From Lycium barbarum (lineage: Eukaryota > Streptophyta > Magnoliopsida > Solanales > Solanaceae), in NCBI RefSeq assembly GCF_019175385.1, contig NC_083338.1, positions 91,223,777-91,287,776 of the forward strand: a stretch of 64,000 nucleotides of DNA, in the 5' to 3' direction. Positions 12,011-21,837 of this stretch are shown one piece after another. The notes under the pieces are model-generated. The model made no database searches and was not told where the DNA came from. It saw nothing but the letters and a program-made list of their open reading frames with translations. Numbering within the stretch: the first letter of the stretch is position 1; every line of letters starts with the position of its first letter. Made by a program: the position numbers and the translations under genes.

Positions 12011-12018
12011 TATAAAAA
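12011..12018 (+). promoter_or_regulatory. Candidate TATA box of the A 5' LTR
   Basis: TATAAAAA follows the palindrome array and precedes a C/T-rich leader. The 3' LTR has it at 19654-19660. Confidence 0.55.
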
Positions 12019-13254
12019 AATGCTCCAAGTTCATTTTATTTATTTCCTCTTCTCACTCCACGACCCAACCTCTCTCTAGAACATTCCAAACTCTTTCAAA
12101 CCAAGAATTCAAGTGAAGAATTAAGATCAACTTCATCAATCCACAAGAACCAAGTGTAAGAAACCCATCAAGGATCATCTAAGTTAAGAAATTCCATGGA
12201 AGGTGGAACTAGGGTTTTGTGCAAGTGAAGTAATTCAACTCAAGACTTGTTCAACCACCATCTAAGGTATGTTTCATGAATTTATCATGTTGTTCAAGGT
12301 ATTAGAAGACTAAGAAGCTTGAATTGTAGAGAGACATGGGAAATGGGTCTTGAATGGGTGAATAGTGCCACCATTGAATGATAGTGGAATTGAATCATGA
12401 ATGTTTGTGTGTTGTGAGTATGAATGCGTTATAAATGACATGTAGACCATGAGGTAAATGTGATACATGGGAAAATACGATAGCGAACCTATAACCATAA
12501 ATGTGAAGAAATTGGAGAGAAATGGTGGATTTTACTCAAAGTATATAAATGAATATTGTTGCTTGCGATATGGTGAGTGTTGTTGTAAATGTTGGAGGTT
12601 GAGAGAGAACGTGGGAAAGGTAGTATAAACAAAGGAAGTGCCGCCCAATTTTCTCTAGAGTAGTAGTGTGTTCTTATGGCTAATGGACTAATGTTAGTGT
12701 GAATCGTCATTTGAAGGTAGAGGCGTAACATTGAAGGAGAACAAGCGAATGCTAGATCGCTTAAACAAGAAAGGTATGTGAGGCTTAACTCTTCTTTCAA
12801 AAGGCATGAATCCTTCAAGTTTTCCATAATCCCGTTATAAGATGAAGCTTATGAGTCCTTCTATGCACCAAGGCACCTATGAGCATGATAATAGTGATAA
12901 TGAGCTAGAGTGTAGAGACTCAAGGAAATGTGGCATGATGTTCCTATAACGCTAATGATGTTATTATTGCTAACACTCGCCTTATGTTTTATTCCCTTCA
13001 AAGCGATGCATGATACTCATAAATGTCCATAATACAATGGGGGGTTCACGACCTTACGTCACCCCGACATGGCGTGGTTGTCTTAAAGCCAAATGTATGC
13101 TCTTAATGCTAATATATGCTATGACAATAAGATGATGAGAAATGCTAATTTGTAATATAACTATGAGATACATGGAACACTAAGAAATGATAATATGATG
13201 CTATGGCATTAAATGTATAATAATGACGTGTTATGATTGATGTTGTGAGGATAA

Positions 13255-13400
13255 GATTTCCACCGCGCCTATATGGCCGGGCATGTCACCGCTAAGGCGG
13301 GCTGCGTATGATTCCACCGCGCCTATATGGCCGGGCACGTCACCGCTAATGCAGACTGCTATGGTTACACCGAGCCGAGAGGGCCGGGCATGATCACCAC
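13255..13400 (+). repeat. GC-rich hairpin array in the A 5' LTR
   Basis: Three units of CACCGCGCCTATATGGCCGG or CACCGAGCCGAGAGGGCCGG type, each followed by CACCGCTAA-GCGGG-like sequence. It matches 20888-21050 in the 3' LTR and lies where the solo LTR and E have their own hairpin repeats. Confidence 0.65.
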
Positions 13401-13636
13401 TAGTGGGCGGCATATGAGGGTTACCCGGACGCGGGTGACGATATAGGTTATGATGTGATGATGTATATGATGATGTACGTGATGATGTATGGGATGTGAT
13501 AACGTGTATATTATGATTATGTAAATTGTGAAATATGAAAGTAATACAATTGCCTATGACACTCGTGCAGGTTATATCTTTGTCCCATGACTTATGATCT
13601 TTCTATTATGTTGTTTATTCATTTCATTCCTTCCTC

Positions 13637-13702
13637 ACATACTCAGTACAATATTCATACTGACGTCCTTTTTCTTTGGACGCTGTGTTCATGCCCACAG
13701 GT
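13637..13702 (+). other. Conserved LTR stem-loop, CGTCC/GGACG version
   Basis: CATACTCAGTAC is followed by CGTCC (13664-13668), a pyrimidine-rich loop and GGACG (13678-13682), then GTTCATGCCCACAGG. It corresponds to the CCCCC/GGGGG stem in E and the solo LTR. Confidence 0.62.
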
Positions 13703-14084
13703 AGACAGGGAGGAGATCTTGCTCCGGATTCTTAGAGGCTGCTAGCTGACTGAAAGCCCTCCATTGTCCCGGAGGTGCCTGTGATGATTCTTTTGTGTAC
13801 AGTTATAGATGTCATCTCTTAGAGGCTCGTAGATACTCGGTGTGGGTCATGTGGTTTTGTGGCGTGGTTATGGTGTAATGGTATATGTATATATGTTATT
13901 TTGCTATCCCAAGGGCTCATGTGTATAAAATATTTTTGCTTCCAAATGAAAACAGGTTTTATTATAAATTGAGCATGAATCAGATAAATGATTGTTAAAT
14001 AATCCTAGGAAGTAATAGTACGAGCGGTGCTCGGTGGTTAGCCCCGGGTAACTGTCGCGGCCCCTAGTTGGGTCGTGACAAAAG

Positions 14085-14096
14085 TGGTATCAGAGC
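14085..14096 (+). other. Element A primer-binding site, initiator tRNA-Met type
   Basis: TGGTATCAGAGC starts four bases after the LTR and is complementary to the 3' end of plant initiator tRNA-Met, the usual minus-strand primer of chromoviruses. Confidence 0.92.
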
Positions 14097-14285
14097 AGTT
14101 CGGTCCTAGAAAGTGTCTACGAGCCGCGTCTAGTAGAGTCTTGTTTATGATGTGTAGCACGCCACATCAATAAACAAGGGGCTACAGGGCATTTAGGAAA
14201 AATTGACCATCTTTTTTCTATGAGATCGTGCGGTAGAGCCGTATATAAGATTTTATCCTCCCTAATAATGTGCTATGATTTCAGA

Positions 14286-15405
14286 ATGCCGCCAAAGGGG
14301 AAAGCTATAGCCACCCAGAAGGGCAAGACTACGACAAAGTGGCGGGCAGAAAGAGAGCCTCCGATGAACGTAGAGGAAGAAGAATCACACAACGAAGCCT
14401 TGTCAAATACTTCTTCTACCCCGCCTAATGTAGAAGAGCAAGGAGGAGCCCAAGCTCCAATTCCTCCGCCGGTTGCTTCGGGTCAACAAATTACTAAGGC
14501 CATCCAGTTATTGACCCAATTGGTTGCCGCACAGGCACAACTGCAGAATGTGGGTCCAAGTGACCGGGCGGCAAGTACAAAGGCCCGTGATTTTATGAGT
14601 CTAAATCCCCCGGAATTCTTCGGGTCAAAGCCGGAGGAAGACTCACAAGGTTTTATCGATGAAATATTGAAGACATTGAGGATTGTCCATGCCTCCGAGA
14701 CCGAATCAAGAGGAGAGAATGCGCCTCCTCCGGTTTGGCAAGAGTTCGTCGATGTTTTTATTCGCCACTATTTGCCACCCGAGGTCCGCCGAGCTAGAGC
14801 GGATAGATTTTTGAATTTGAGACAGGGAAACCTGAGTGCCCGGGAGTATAGCATGCAATTAAATTCTTTGGCTAGGTATGCTCCGACGATGGTGGCCGAC
14901 ATGGGAGATCGGGTACACAGATTTGTGAGTAGTTTGGGACCACACCTATTCAGAGATTGTTTGACAGCCTCTTTGCAAGATGGGATGGACATTTCCCGGA
15001 TACAGGCCCATGCTCAGAATTTAGAGGGGCGGCAACAACAACAAAGGGGTGATCACGACGGTGATAGAAGGCAAAGCAAAAGGGCTAGATCTATGGGCAC
15101 AGGCGGTGAGTACAGAGGGGGACCGAGGCAGGCTTATTCCTGACATTCAGGCTAGTCAGCGAGTAGTGCACCTCCTCGATTTGCAGATAGGGGGTTCGAT
15201 TGCTCTTTTCCATCAGGACAGGGTCAGAGTTCGAGAGCTTTGGGTTCTCAGTTTGGGGGTGATTACAGTCAAAGGCGACCACCAGTTCCACGATATAGTC
15301 GGTGCCACAAATTACATTCAGGACCGTGTCGTCAGGACACCGATGGTTGTTATGTTTGTAGTAGACTGGACATTTGATGCGACATTCTCCCTCGCGATAT
15401 GGTAG
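14286..15405 (+). pseudogene. Element A gag (broken)
   Basis: Gag forms the virus-like particle. I chose ATG 14286 (MPPKGKAIATQKGK) because related copies start at the same place (MTKKKK in B/C, MPPNKA in E). The retrotransposon gag domain shows FFGSKPEEDSQGFIDE, VWQEFVDVFIRHYLPPE and RADRFLNLRQG. About 21 codons (the region reading VELASYRLRDVSI in relatives) are missing in frame between TES and RGENA. The frame stops at 15143. The CCHC knuckle near 15320-15400 is split by a frameshift and its last Cys reads Ser. Gag cannot be made whole. Confidence 0.88.
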
Positions 15406-16085
15406 AGGTGGGGTTAAGCCCACAGGCTCAGCAGCGGGTTCCTCATCAGCACGCCCCATAGGGCAGACTCCTCAGATGACAGCAGGCCGAGGTAGAGGCC
15501 GAGGGGCAGCATCTACTTCAGGTGCCACTCAGCCCCGTGTATATACTTTAGCCGGACGACAGGATCTCGAGTCCTCTCCGGATGTAGTCACAGGTATATT
15601 GCCTATATTCTCTCGTGATGTGTATGCGTTGATAGATCCGGGTTCTACATTTTCTTATATTACTCCATATGTTGTTGGTTGTAGTGGGGTGAAACCCGAT
15701 TCCTTTAAACCCTTTGAGGTGCTTACTCCAGTTGTTGAACCTGTGATAGCAAGAAAAGTATACAGAAATTGTGTTATTGTGATATGTGATCGCCATACCC
15801 AAGCTGACTTGATTGAACAGGAAATGATAGATTTTGATGTAATCATGGGGATGGATTGGTTGGCATCATGTTATGCTAATGTTTGTTGTCGGACGAAAGT
15901 GGTTCTATTTCAATTTCCGGGAGAGCCCGTGCTTGAATGGAAGGGTAATACTGCGTCTCCAAAGGGTAGGTTTATTTCCTACCTAAAGGCAAGGAAGATG
16001 ATAGCCAAGGGCTATATTTATCACTTAGTCTGGGTTCATGACATTAAGGCAGAGCCGCCAACTTTCCAGTCAGTTCCAGTAATGA
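15374..16085 (+). pseudogene. Element A protease region of pol
   Basis: The frame from 15374 opens with the end of the zinc knuckle and a Gly/Arg/Ser linker (AGRGRGRGAASTS). Then comes the aspartic protease [15 protein letters not shown], with the active-site Asp codon at 15635-15637. The family uses D-P-G or D-S/T-G here. Downstream are [15 protein letters not shown] and KARKMIAKGYIYHL, standard linker sequences before RT. The protease itself appears uninterrupted, but upstream and downstream frames are broken. Confidence 0.85.
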
Positions 16086-16938
16086 ATGAATTTCCAGACG
16101 TATTCCCAGATGGACTTCCAGGTCTTCCACCAGAAAGGGAAATTGATTTCGCTATTGATGTATTGCCGAACACCAAGCCTATTTCTATTCCTTCCGTATC
16201 GAATGGATCCGGCAGAATTAAAAGAGCTGAAGGTACAGTTGAAAGACTTGCTCGAGAAGGGATTCATTTGACCCAGTTCATCACCGTGGGGAGCACCGGT
16301 CTTGTTTGTGAGAAAGAAAGACGGATCCCTACGAATGTGTATCGACTACATGCAATTGAATAAGGTGACAATAAATAACCGATATCCTCTTCCTAGGATC
16401 GATGACCTATTCGATCAATTGCAAGGTGCCAAGTGGCTTTCAAAGTAAATTTGAGGTCGGGCTACCATCAAGTGAGAGTTAGAGAAGCGGATATTCCTAA
16501 AACAGCTTTCAGAACGAGATATGGCCACTATGAATTCCGAGTAATGTCGTTCGGGTTGACTAATGCTCCGGCTGTATTTATGAATTTGATGAACAATGTA
16601 TTCAGGCCTCTCTTAGATCTATTTGTGATAGTATTTATTCATGATATTCTGGTGTATTCTCGCACAAAATCAGAACATGCAGATCATTTGAGAATTGTTC
16701 TTGGCATTCGTCGAGCCCGAGAATTGTATGCAAAATTTTCAAAGTGTGAGTTTTGGCTAAATTCTGTAACATTTCTGGGCCATATTATTTCATATGATGG
16801 CATTCGAGTCGACACTCAGAAAATTGAAGCTGTGAAGACTTTGCCAAGGCCTACGACACCGACAGAAGTTCGTAGTTTTCTGGGTTTGGCAGGCTATTAT
16901 AGGAGGTTGTAGAGGGCTTTTCATCTATTTCAACCCCA
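16086..16938 (+). pseudogene. Element A reverse transcriptase, catalytic FIHD
   Basis: RT copies the element RNA into DNA. Order seen: [29 protein letters not shown], a TGA at 16272-16274 where relatives have Arg, [60 protein letters not shown] and [12 protein letters not shown]. The catalytic pair expected as FIDD reads FIHD (codon 16640-16642), removing a metal-binding Asp. A 1-nt insertion near 16195, a frame break near 16440 at WLSK and a 1-nt deletion near 16908 at YYRRL add to the damage. This RT is dead. Confidence 0.9.
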
Positions 16939-17565
16939 TTGACGAAGCTCACTCAGAAGATAGTTAAGTTCCAATGGAATGTTGCTTGCGAACGTAGTTT
17001 CCAAGAGTTGAAAAACAGGTTGACCTCAGCTCCAGTTTTAACACTTCCAGAAGGGTCAGATGGCTATGTTGTGTATTGTGACGCTTCGGGTGTCGGATTG
17101 GGATGCGTATTGATGCAGCATGGTAAAGTTATTGCATATGCTTCGAGGCAATTGCGGAAACATGAAAAGAATTATCCGACTCATGACCTTGAATTGGCTG
17201 CGGTCATTCATGCCTTAAAAATGTGGAGACATTATTTGTATGGTGTGCATGTTAATATCTATACAGATCACAAGAGCCTCCAGTACATCGTCAAGCAAAG
17301 GGAGTTGAACCTGCGGCAGAGGCGGTGGTCAGAATTATTAAAAGATTATGATGTTAACATTTTATACCACCCCGGGAAGGCGAATGTAGTAGCCGATACT
17401 CTTAGCCGCTTATCAATGGGCAGTTTATGTGAAATCCCTCCGGAAAGGAAAGAAATGGTTCAAGAACTTCATCGATTGGCTAATCTTGGAGTGCGTATAC
17501 TTGATTCGGGTGATGCAGTAATTAGTATTAAAGATCCACAATATCGCCCTTGGACATGGAAGTGA
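16939..17565 (+). pseudogene. Element A RNase H and link to integrase
   Basis: RNase H degrades the RNA strand of the RNA-DNA hybrid. Motifs in order: [15 protein letters not shown] (first Asp), [18 protein letters not shown] (Glu), [13 protein letters not shown] (Asp) and [14 protein letters not shown] (last Asp), so the acidic residues are kept. The frame ends at 17565 after PQYRPWTWK, and the integrase follows in another frame from about 17550. Confidence 0.88.
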
Positions 17566-19013
17566 AGGAACGGCAATGTGAAGATCCTCAGTTATGTCAT
17601 TATAGAGACACATCTCATGAGAAAGAAAAGTCTTCGTTTGAATTTTCTATTGATGAAATTCTTAGATACCGAGGCAGGTTATGTGTGCCAAATGTGGCAG
17701 AATTGCGCCAAAGAATTCTAGAAGAAGCACATTGTTCCCGGTATTCTATTCATCCAGGTGCGACCAAAATGTATCATGATCTCAAGATGATGTATTGGTG
17801 GGAAGGCATAAGGAGAGACATAGCAGAATTTTTAGCTCAATGTCAAAACTGTCAGCAAGTAAAAGCGGAACATCAGAAGCCAGGAGGCTTATTGCAAGCG
17901 ATAGAAATACCTACTTGGAAATGGGAAGTGATCAATATGGATTTCATCGTGGGATTACCCCGTTATTGTGGTAAATATGATTCAATATGGGCGATCGTGG
18001 ATAGATTGACGAAAGCAGCCTATTTTCTTCCAGTTAGAACCACGTACTCATCAGAAGACTATGCAAGGCTGTATCTCAAGGAAATTGTGTGACTCCATGG
18101 TATTCCATTGTCTATTATCACGGATAGAGGAGCACAGTTTACAGCCAAGTTTTGGAAGTCTTTTCAAGAAAGGTTGGGCACGCAAGTGAAATTTAGCACG
18201 ACATTTCATCCGCAGACCGATGGGCAAGCCGAGCGCACTATTCAGACCGTGGAAGATATGCTACGAGTGTGTGTGCTGGATTTTAGTGGTAGTTGGGATG
18301 ATCATTTACCACTAATTGAGTTTGCATATAAAAACAACTATCATTCTAGTATACAAATGGCCCCATATGAAGCTTTATATGGAAGGAAATGTAGATCTCC
18401 AATCGGATGGTTCGAAATAGGAGAAGCACAATTAGTAGTCCCTGAATTGATCCAACAAGCAATAGAAAAGTTCAATGTGATTCGAGATCGGTTGTTGACA
18501 GCCCAAAGTCGCCAAAAGTCTTATGCGGAGAACCGCCGGCGAGACTTGGAATTTCAAGTTAATGATTGGGTGTTCTTGAAAGTGTCGCTAATGAAAGGGG
18601 TGATCAGATTTGGTAAGAAAGGGAAGCTAAGTCCTAGATACATCGGATCCTACAAAATCATCCGCAAGGTGGGACAGATAGCATATGAATTGGAATTGCC
18701 TTCGGAGCTTGAATCAGTCCATCCAGTATTCCATATTTCGATGCTCCGCAAGTGTATTGGAGATCCCACAAAGATTGTCCCGATAGAGGATGTGCAACTG
18801 ACAGAGAAGCTAACATACGAAGAAGTGTCTATTGCTATTTTAGATAGACAAGTGCGAAGGCTTCGGAATAAAGAGGTAGCATCAGTCAAAGTCCTATGGC
18901 GGAACAACAATCGGGAAGAAATGACTTGGGAAGCGGAAGAAAAAATGAGATCCAAGTACCCCCATTTGTTCCAACCCCCGGAAGAGATTCAAGAGGAAAC
19001 GCCGATGAGATGA
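17550..19013 (+). pseudogene. Element A integrase with C-terminal chromodomain
   Basis: The N-terminal zinc-binding HHCC reads [15 protein letters not shown]...CQNCQQVK. The catalytic core has MDFIVGLPRY (Asp), IITDRGAQFTAKFW (Asp) and [14 protein letters not shown] (Glu), so the triad is present. A TGA at 18090-18092 stands where relatives have Arg, just before LHGIPLSI. After the GPY/F-like part (LSPRYIGSYKI, VHPVFHISMLRKC) comes a chromodomain, [31 protein letters not shown], then SKYPHLF. The chromodomain is known to steer chromovirus insertion to heterochromatin, which fits nesting in other elements. Confidence 0.9.
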
Positions 19014-19157
19014 GGTATGTATACTTTATTTTATGCTTTTGGTCGTGTGTGGCCATAGATATGTTGAGGCGATGATGTTATTGGTTGCTGTGACAGGTTG
19101 GTAATGCCGAATTACAAGGGAAACTCTGGCTAAATTTTCGTAGAATCCCGAGTGTTT
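19014..19157 (+). other. Element A 3' untranslated region
   Basis: About 140 bp between the chromodomain stop and the hairpin beside the polypurine tract. No ORF and no 5S-like sequence, unlike element E. Confidence 0.6.
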
Positions 19158-19194
19158 AACATTCGAGGACGAATGTTCCAAAAGGGGGGAAGAA
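19158..19194 (+). other. Element A hairpin plus polypurine tract
   Basis: AACATTCG (19158-19165) and CGAATGTT (19170-19177) form a perfect inverted repeat with loop AGGA. The purine run AAAAGGGGGGAAGAA (19180-19194) follows and abuts the 3' LTR. The tract primes plus-strand DNA. The hairpin is at the same place in B, C, both E copies and, decayed, in F. Confidence 0.88.
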
Positions 19195-21719
19195 TGTTAC
19201 ACCTCGGAAATTATTCCGTTAGTATACAGTGAATAGGCTAATAAAGGTCATAGCGTACACGGTGTTTTGAGACGAGTGATAACGTCCCGTAGGTTGGTAT
19301 TGAAGTGTTGAACAATTGTTAAGAAGGGTCCATAAGGATCGGAAATTAAACGAAGTGATGGAAATAAGATTCAGTGAACTGGTGGATTATACGGTTGATT
19401 ATACAGACCGTATAATGGTTTTACGGCTGTATAATGAACCGTAGAAGTGTCACAGAAAAAGGTTGAGGAAAGGTGGGTTCTACGGTAGATTATACGGATC
19501 GTATAAAATTATACGGCTCGAAAAATGAACCGTCAAGTTGACACAGAAAAAGGGAAGCCACTGGAGCAGTTTTACGGTCGATTATACGGACTGTATAAAT
19601 TTATACGGACCTTATAATGGACCGTATAATGGCATCAGGACAGATTTCAACTTTATAAAAAAATGATCCAATTCATTTTATTTATTTCCTCTTCTCACTC
19701 CACGACCCAACCTCTCTCTAGAACATTACAAACTCTTCCAAACCAAGAATTCAAGTGAAGAATTAAGATCAACTTCATCAATCCACAAGAACCAAGTGTA
19801 AGAAACCCATCAATGATCATCTAAGTTAAGAAATTCCATGGAAGGTTGAACTAGGGTTTTGTGCAAGTGAAGTAATTCAACTCATGACTTGTTCAACCAC
19901 CATCTAAGGTATGTTTCATGAATTTATCATGTTGTTCAAGGTATTAGAAGACTAAGAAGCTTGAATTGTAGAGAGACATGGGAAATGGGTCTTGAATGGG
20001 TGAATAGTGCCACCATTGAATGATAGTGGAATTGAATCAAGAATCTTAGTGTGTTGTGAGTATGAATGCGTTATAAATGACATGTAGACCATGAGGTAAG
20101 TGTGATACTTGGAAAAATACGATAGCGAACCTATAACCATAAATGTGAAGAAATTGGAGAGAAATGGTGGATTTTACTCAAAGTATATAAATGATGATTG
20201 TTGATTGCGATATGGTGAATGTTGTTGTAAATGTTGGGAGTTGAGATAGAACGTGGGAAAGGTAGTATAAAAAAAGGAAGTGCCGCCCAATTTTCTCTAG
20301 AGTAGTAGTGCGTTATTATGGCTAATGGACTAATGTTAGTACGAATCCTCTGAAGGTAGATGCGTAACATTGAAGGAGAACAAGCGAACGCTAGATCGCT
20401 TAAACGAGAAAGGTATGTGAGGCTTAACTCTTCTTTCAAAAGGCATGAATCCTTCAAGTTTTCCATAATCCCTTTATAAGATGAAGCTTCTGAGTCCTTC
20501 TATGCACCAAGGCACCTATGAGCATGATAATAGTGATAATGAGCTAGAGTGTAGAGACTCAAGGAAATGTGGCATGATGTTCCTATAACGCTAATGATGT
20601 TATTATTGATAACACTCGCCTTATGTTTTATTCCCTTCAAGGCGAGACATGATACTCATACATGTCCATAATACAATGGGGTGTTCACGACCTTACGTCA
20701 CCCCAACATGGCGTGGTTGTCTTAAAGCCTAATATATGCACTTAATGCTAATATATGCTATGACAATAAGATGATGAGAAATGCTAATTTGTAATATAAC
20801 TATGGGATACATGGAACACTAAGAAATGATCATATGATGCTATGGCATGAAATGTATAATAATGACGTGTTATGATTGATGTTGTGATGATAAGATTTCC
20901 ACCGCGCCTATATGGCCGGGAATGTCACCGCTAAGGCGGGCTGCGTATGATTCCACTGAGGCTATATGGCCGGGCATGTCACCGCTAATACGGGCTGCTA
21001 TGTTTACACCGAGCCGAGAGGGCCGGGCATGATCACCACTAGTGGGCGGCATATGAGGGTTACCCGGACGTGGGTGATGATACAGGTTATGATGTGATGA
21101 TGTATATGATGATGTACGTGATGATGTATGGGATGTGATAACGTGTATACGACGACTATGTAAAATGTGAAATATGAAAGTAATACAATTGCCTATGACA
21201 TTCGTGCAGGTTATATATTTGTCCCATGACTTATGATCATTCTATTATGTTGTTTATTCATTTCACTCCTGCCTTACATACTCAGTACAATATTCGTACT
21301 GACGTTCTTTTTCTTTGGACGTTGTGTTCATGCCCACAGGTAGACAGGGAGGAGATCTTGCTCCGGATTCTTAGAGGCTGCTAGCTGACTGAAAGCCCTC
21401 CATTGTCCCGGAGGTGCCTGTGATGATTCTTTTGTGTACAGTTGTACATGTCATCTCTTAGAGGCTCGTAGATACTCGATGTGGGTCATGTGGTTTTGCG
21501 GCATGGTTATAGTGTAATGGTATATGTATATATGTTATTTTGCTATCCCAAGGGCTCATGTGTATAAAATATTTTTGCTTCCAAATGAAAACAGGTTTTA
21601 TTATAAATTGAGCATGAATCGGATAAATGATTGTTAAATAAGCCTAAGAAGTAATAGTACGAGCGGTGCTCGGTGGTTAGCCCCGGGTACCCATCGCGGC
21701 CCCTGGTTGGGTCGTGACA
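19195..21719 (+). repeat. Element A 3' LTR
   Basis: It is 2525 bp with the same ends as the 5' LTR. Palindromes lie at 19385-19640, the TATA-like box at 19654-19660, the hairpin array at 20888-21050 and the stem-loop near 21280-21345, where one arm has changed to CGTTC against GGACG (a G-U pair if RNA). Confidence 0.93.
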
Positions 21720-21724
21720 GTTAG

Positions 21725-21801
21725 CCTTCCATAAACTCCTTCTTCGAAAATACTCCATAAGTACGGAACGTCCTTACGTCCTGGGAGGGCGAGGTGCAAC
21801 G
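21725..21801 (-). repeat. Element F LTR1, remainder
   Basis: Continues LTR1 after the second GTTAG (21720-21724): CCTTCCATAAACTCC and CTGGGAGGGCGAGGTGCAAC match the end of LTR2 at 28651-28730. Confidence 0.85.
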
Positions 21802-21837
21802 TTCTTCCCCCCTTAATAACTTTCATCCTTGAATGTT
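21802..21837 (-). other. Element F polypurine tract and decayed hairpin
   Basis: The minus strand reads AAGGGGGGAAGAA against LTR1. Next to it AACTTTCATCCTTGAATGTT (plus strand) is a worn copy of the AACATTCG/CGAATGTT hairpin. Confidence 0.7.

Larger units (their letters stand above)
11564..14080 (+). repeat. Element A 5' LTR
   Basis: It is 2517 bp with TG...CA ends and is followed by AAAG and the primer site. In order it holds palindrome arrays (11755-11990), a TATA-like box, a long leader, a GC-rich hairpin array, the conserved stem-loop and the common LTR end CGGCCCCTAGTTGGGTCG. Many scattered differences from the 3' LTR show that A is not a recent insertion. Confidence 0.93.
11564..21719 (+). 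mobile_element. Complete Tekay/Del-like chromovirus A (Ty3/gypsy), TSD GTTAG
   Basis: A is 10,156 bp, with LTRs of 2517 and 2525 bp beginning TGTTACACCTCGG and ending GGGTCGTGACA. GTTAG flanks it at 11559-11563 and 21720-21724, inside LTR1 of F. It has a tRNA-Met type primer site, gag, protease, RT, RNase H, integrase and a C-terminal chromodomain in standard order, then a polypurine tract. The chromodomain ending in KYPHLF, the long LTRs and the primer site fit Tekay/Del. Every enzyme region is broken, so A is now dead. The nesting makes A younger than F. Confidence 0.93.

Noticed and set aside
14220..14285. Upstream start for A gag at 14220
   Set aside because: The 22 extra residues are leader sequence. 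Related elements all start at the Met followed by a Lys-rich stretch (14286 here).
15091..15459. 122-aa minus-strand frame over the A gag-protease joint
   Set aside because: Antisense shadow of gag/pol coding sequence.
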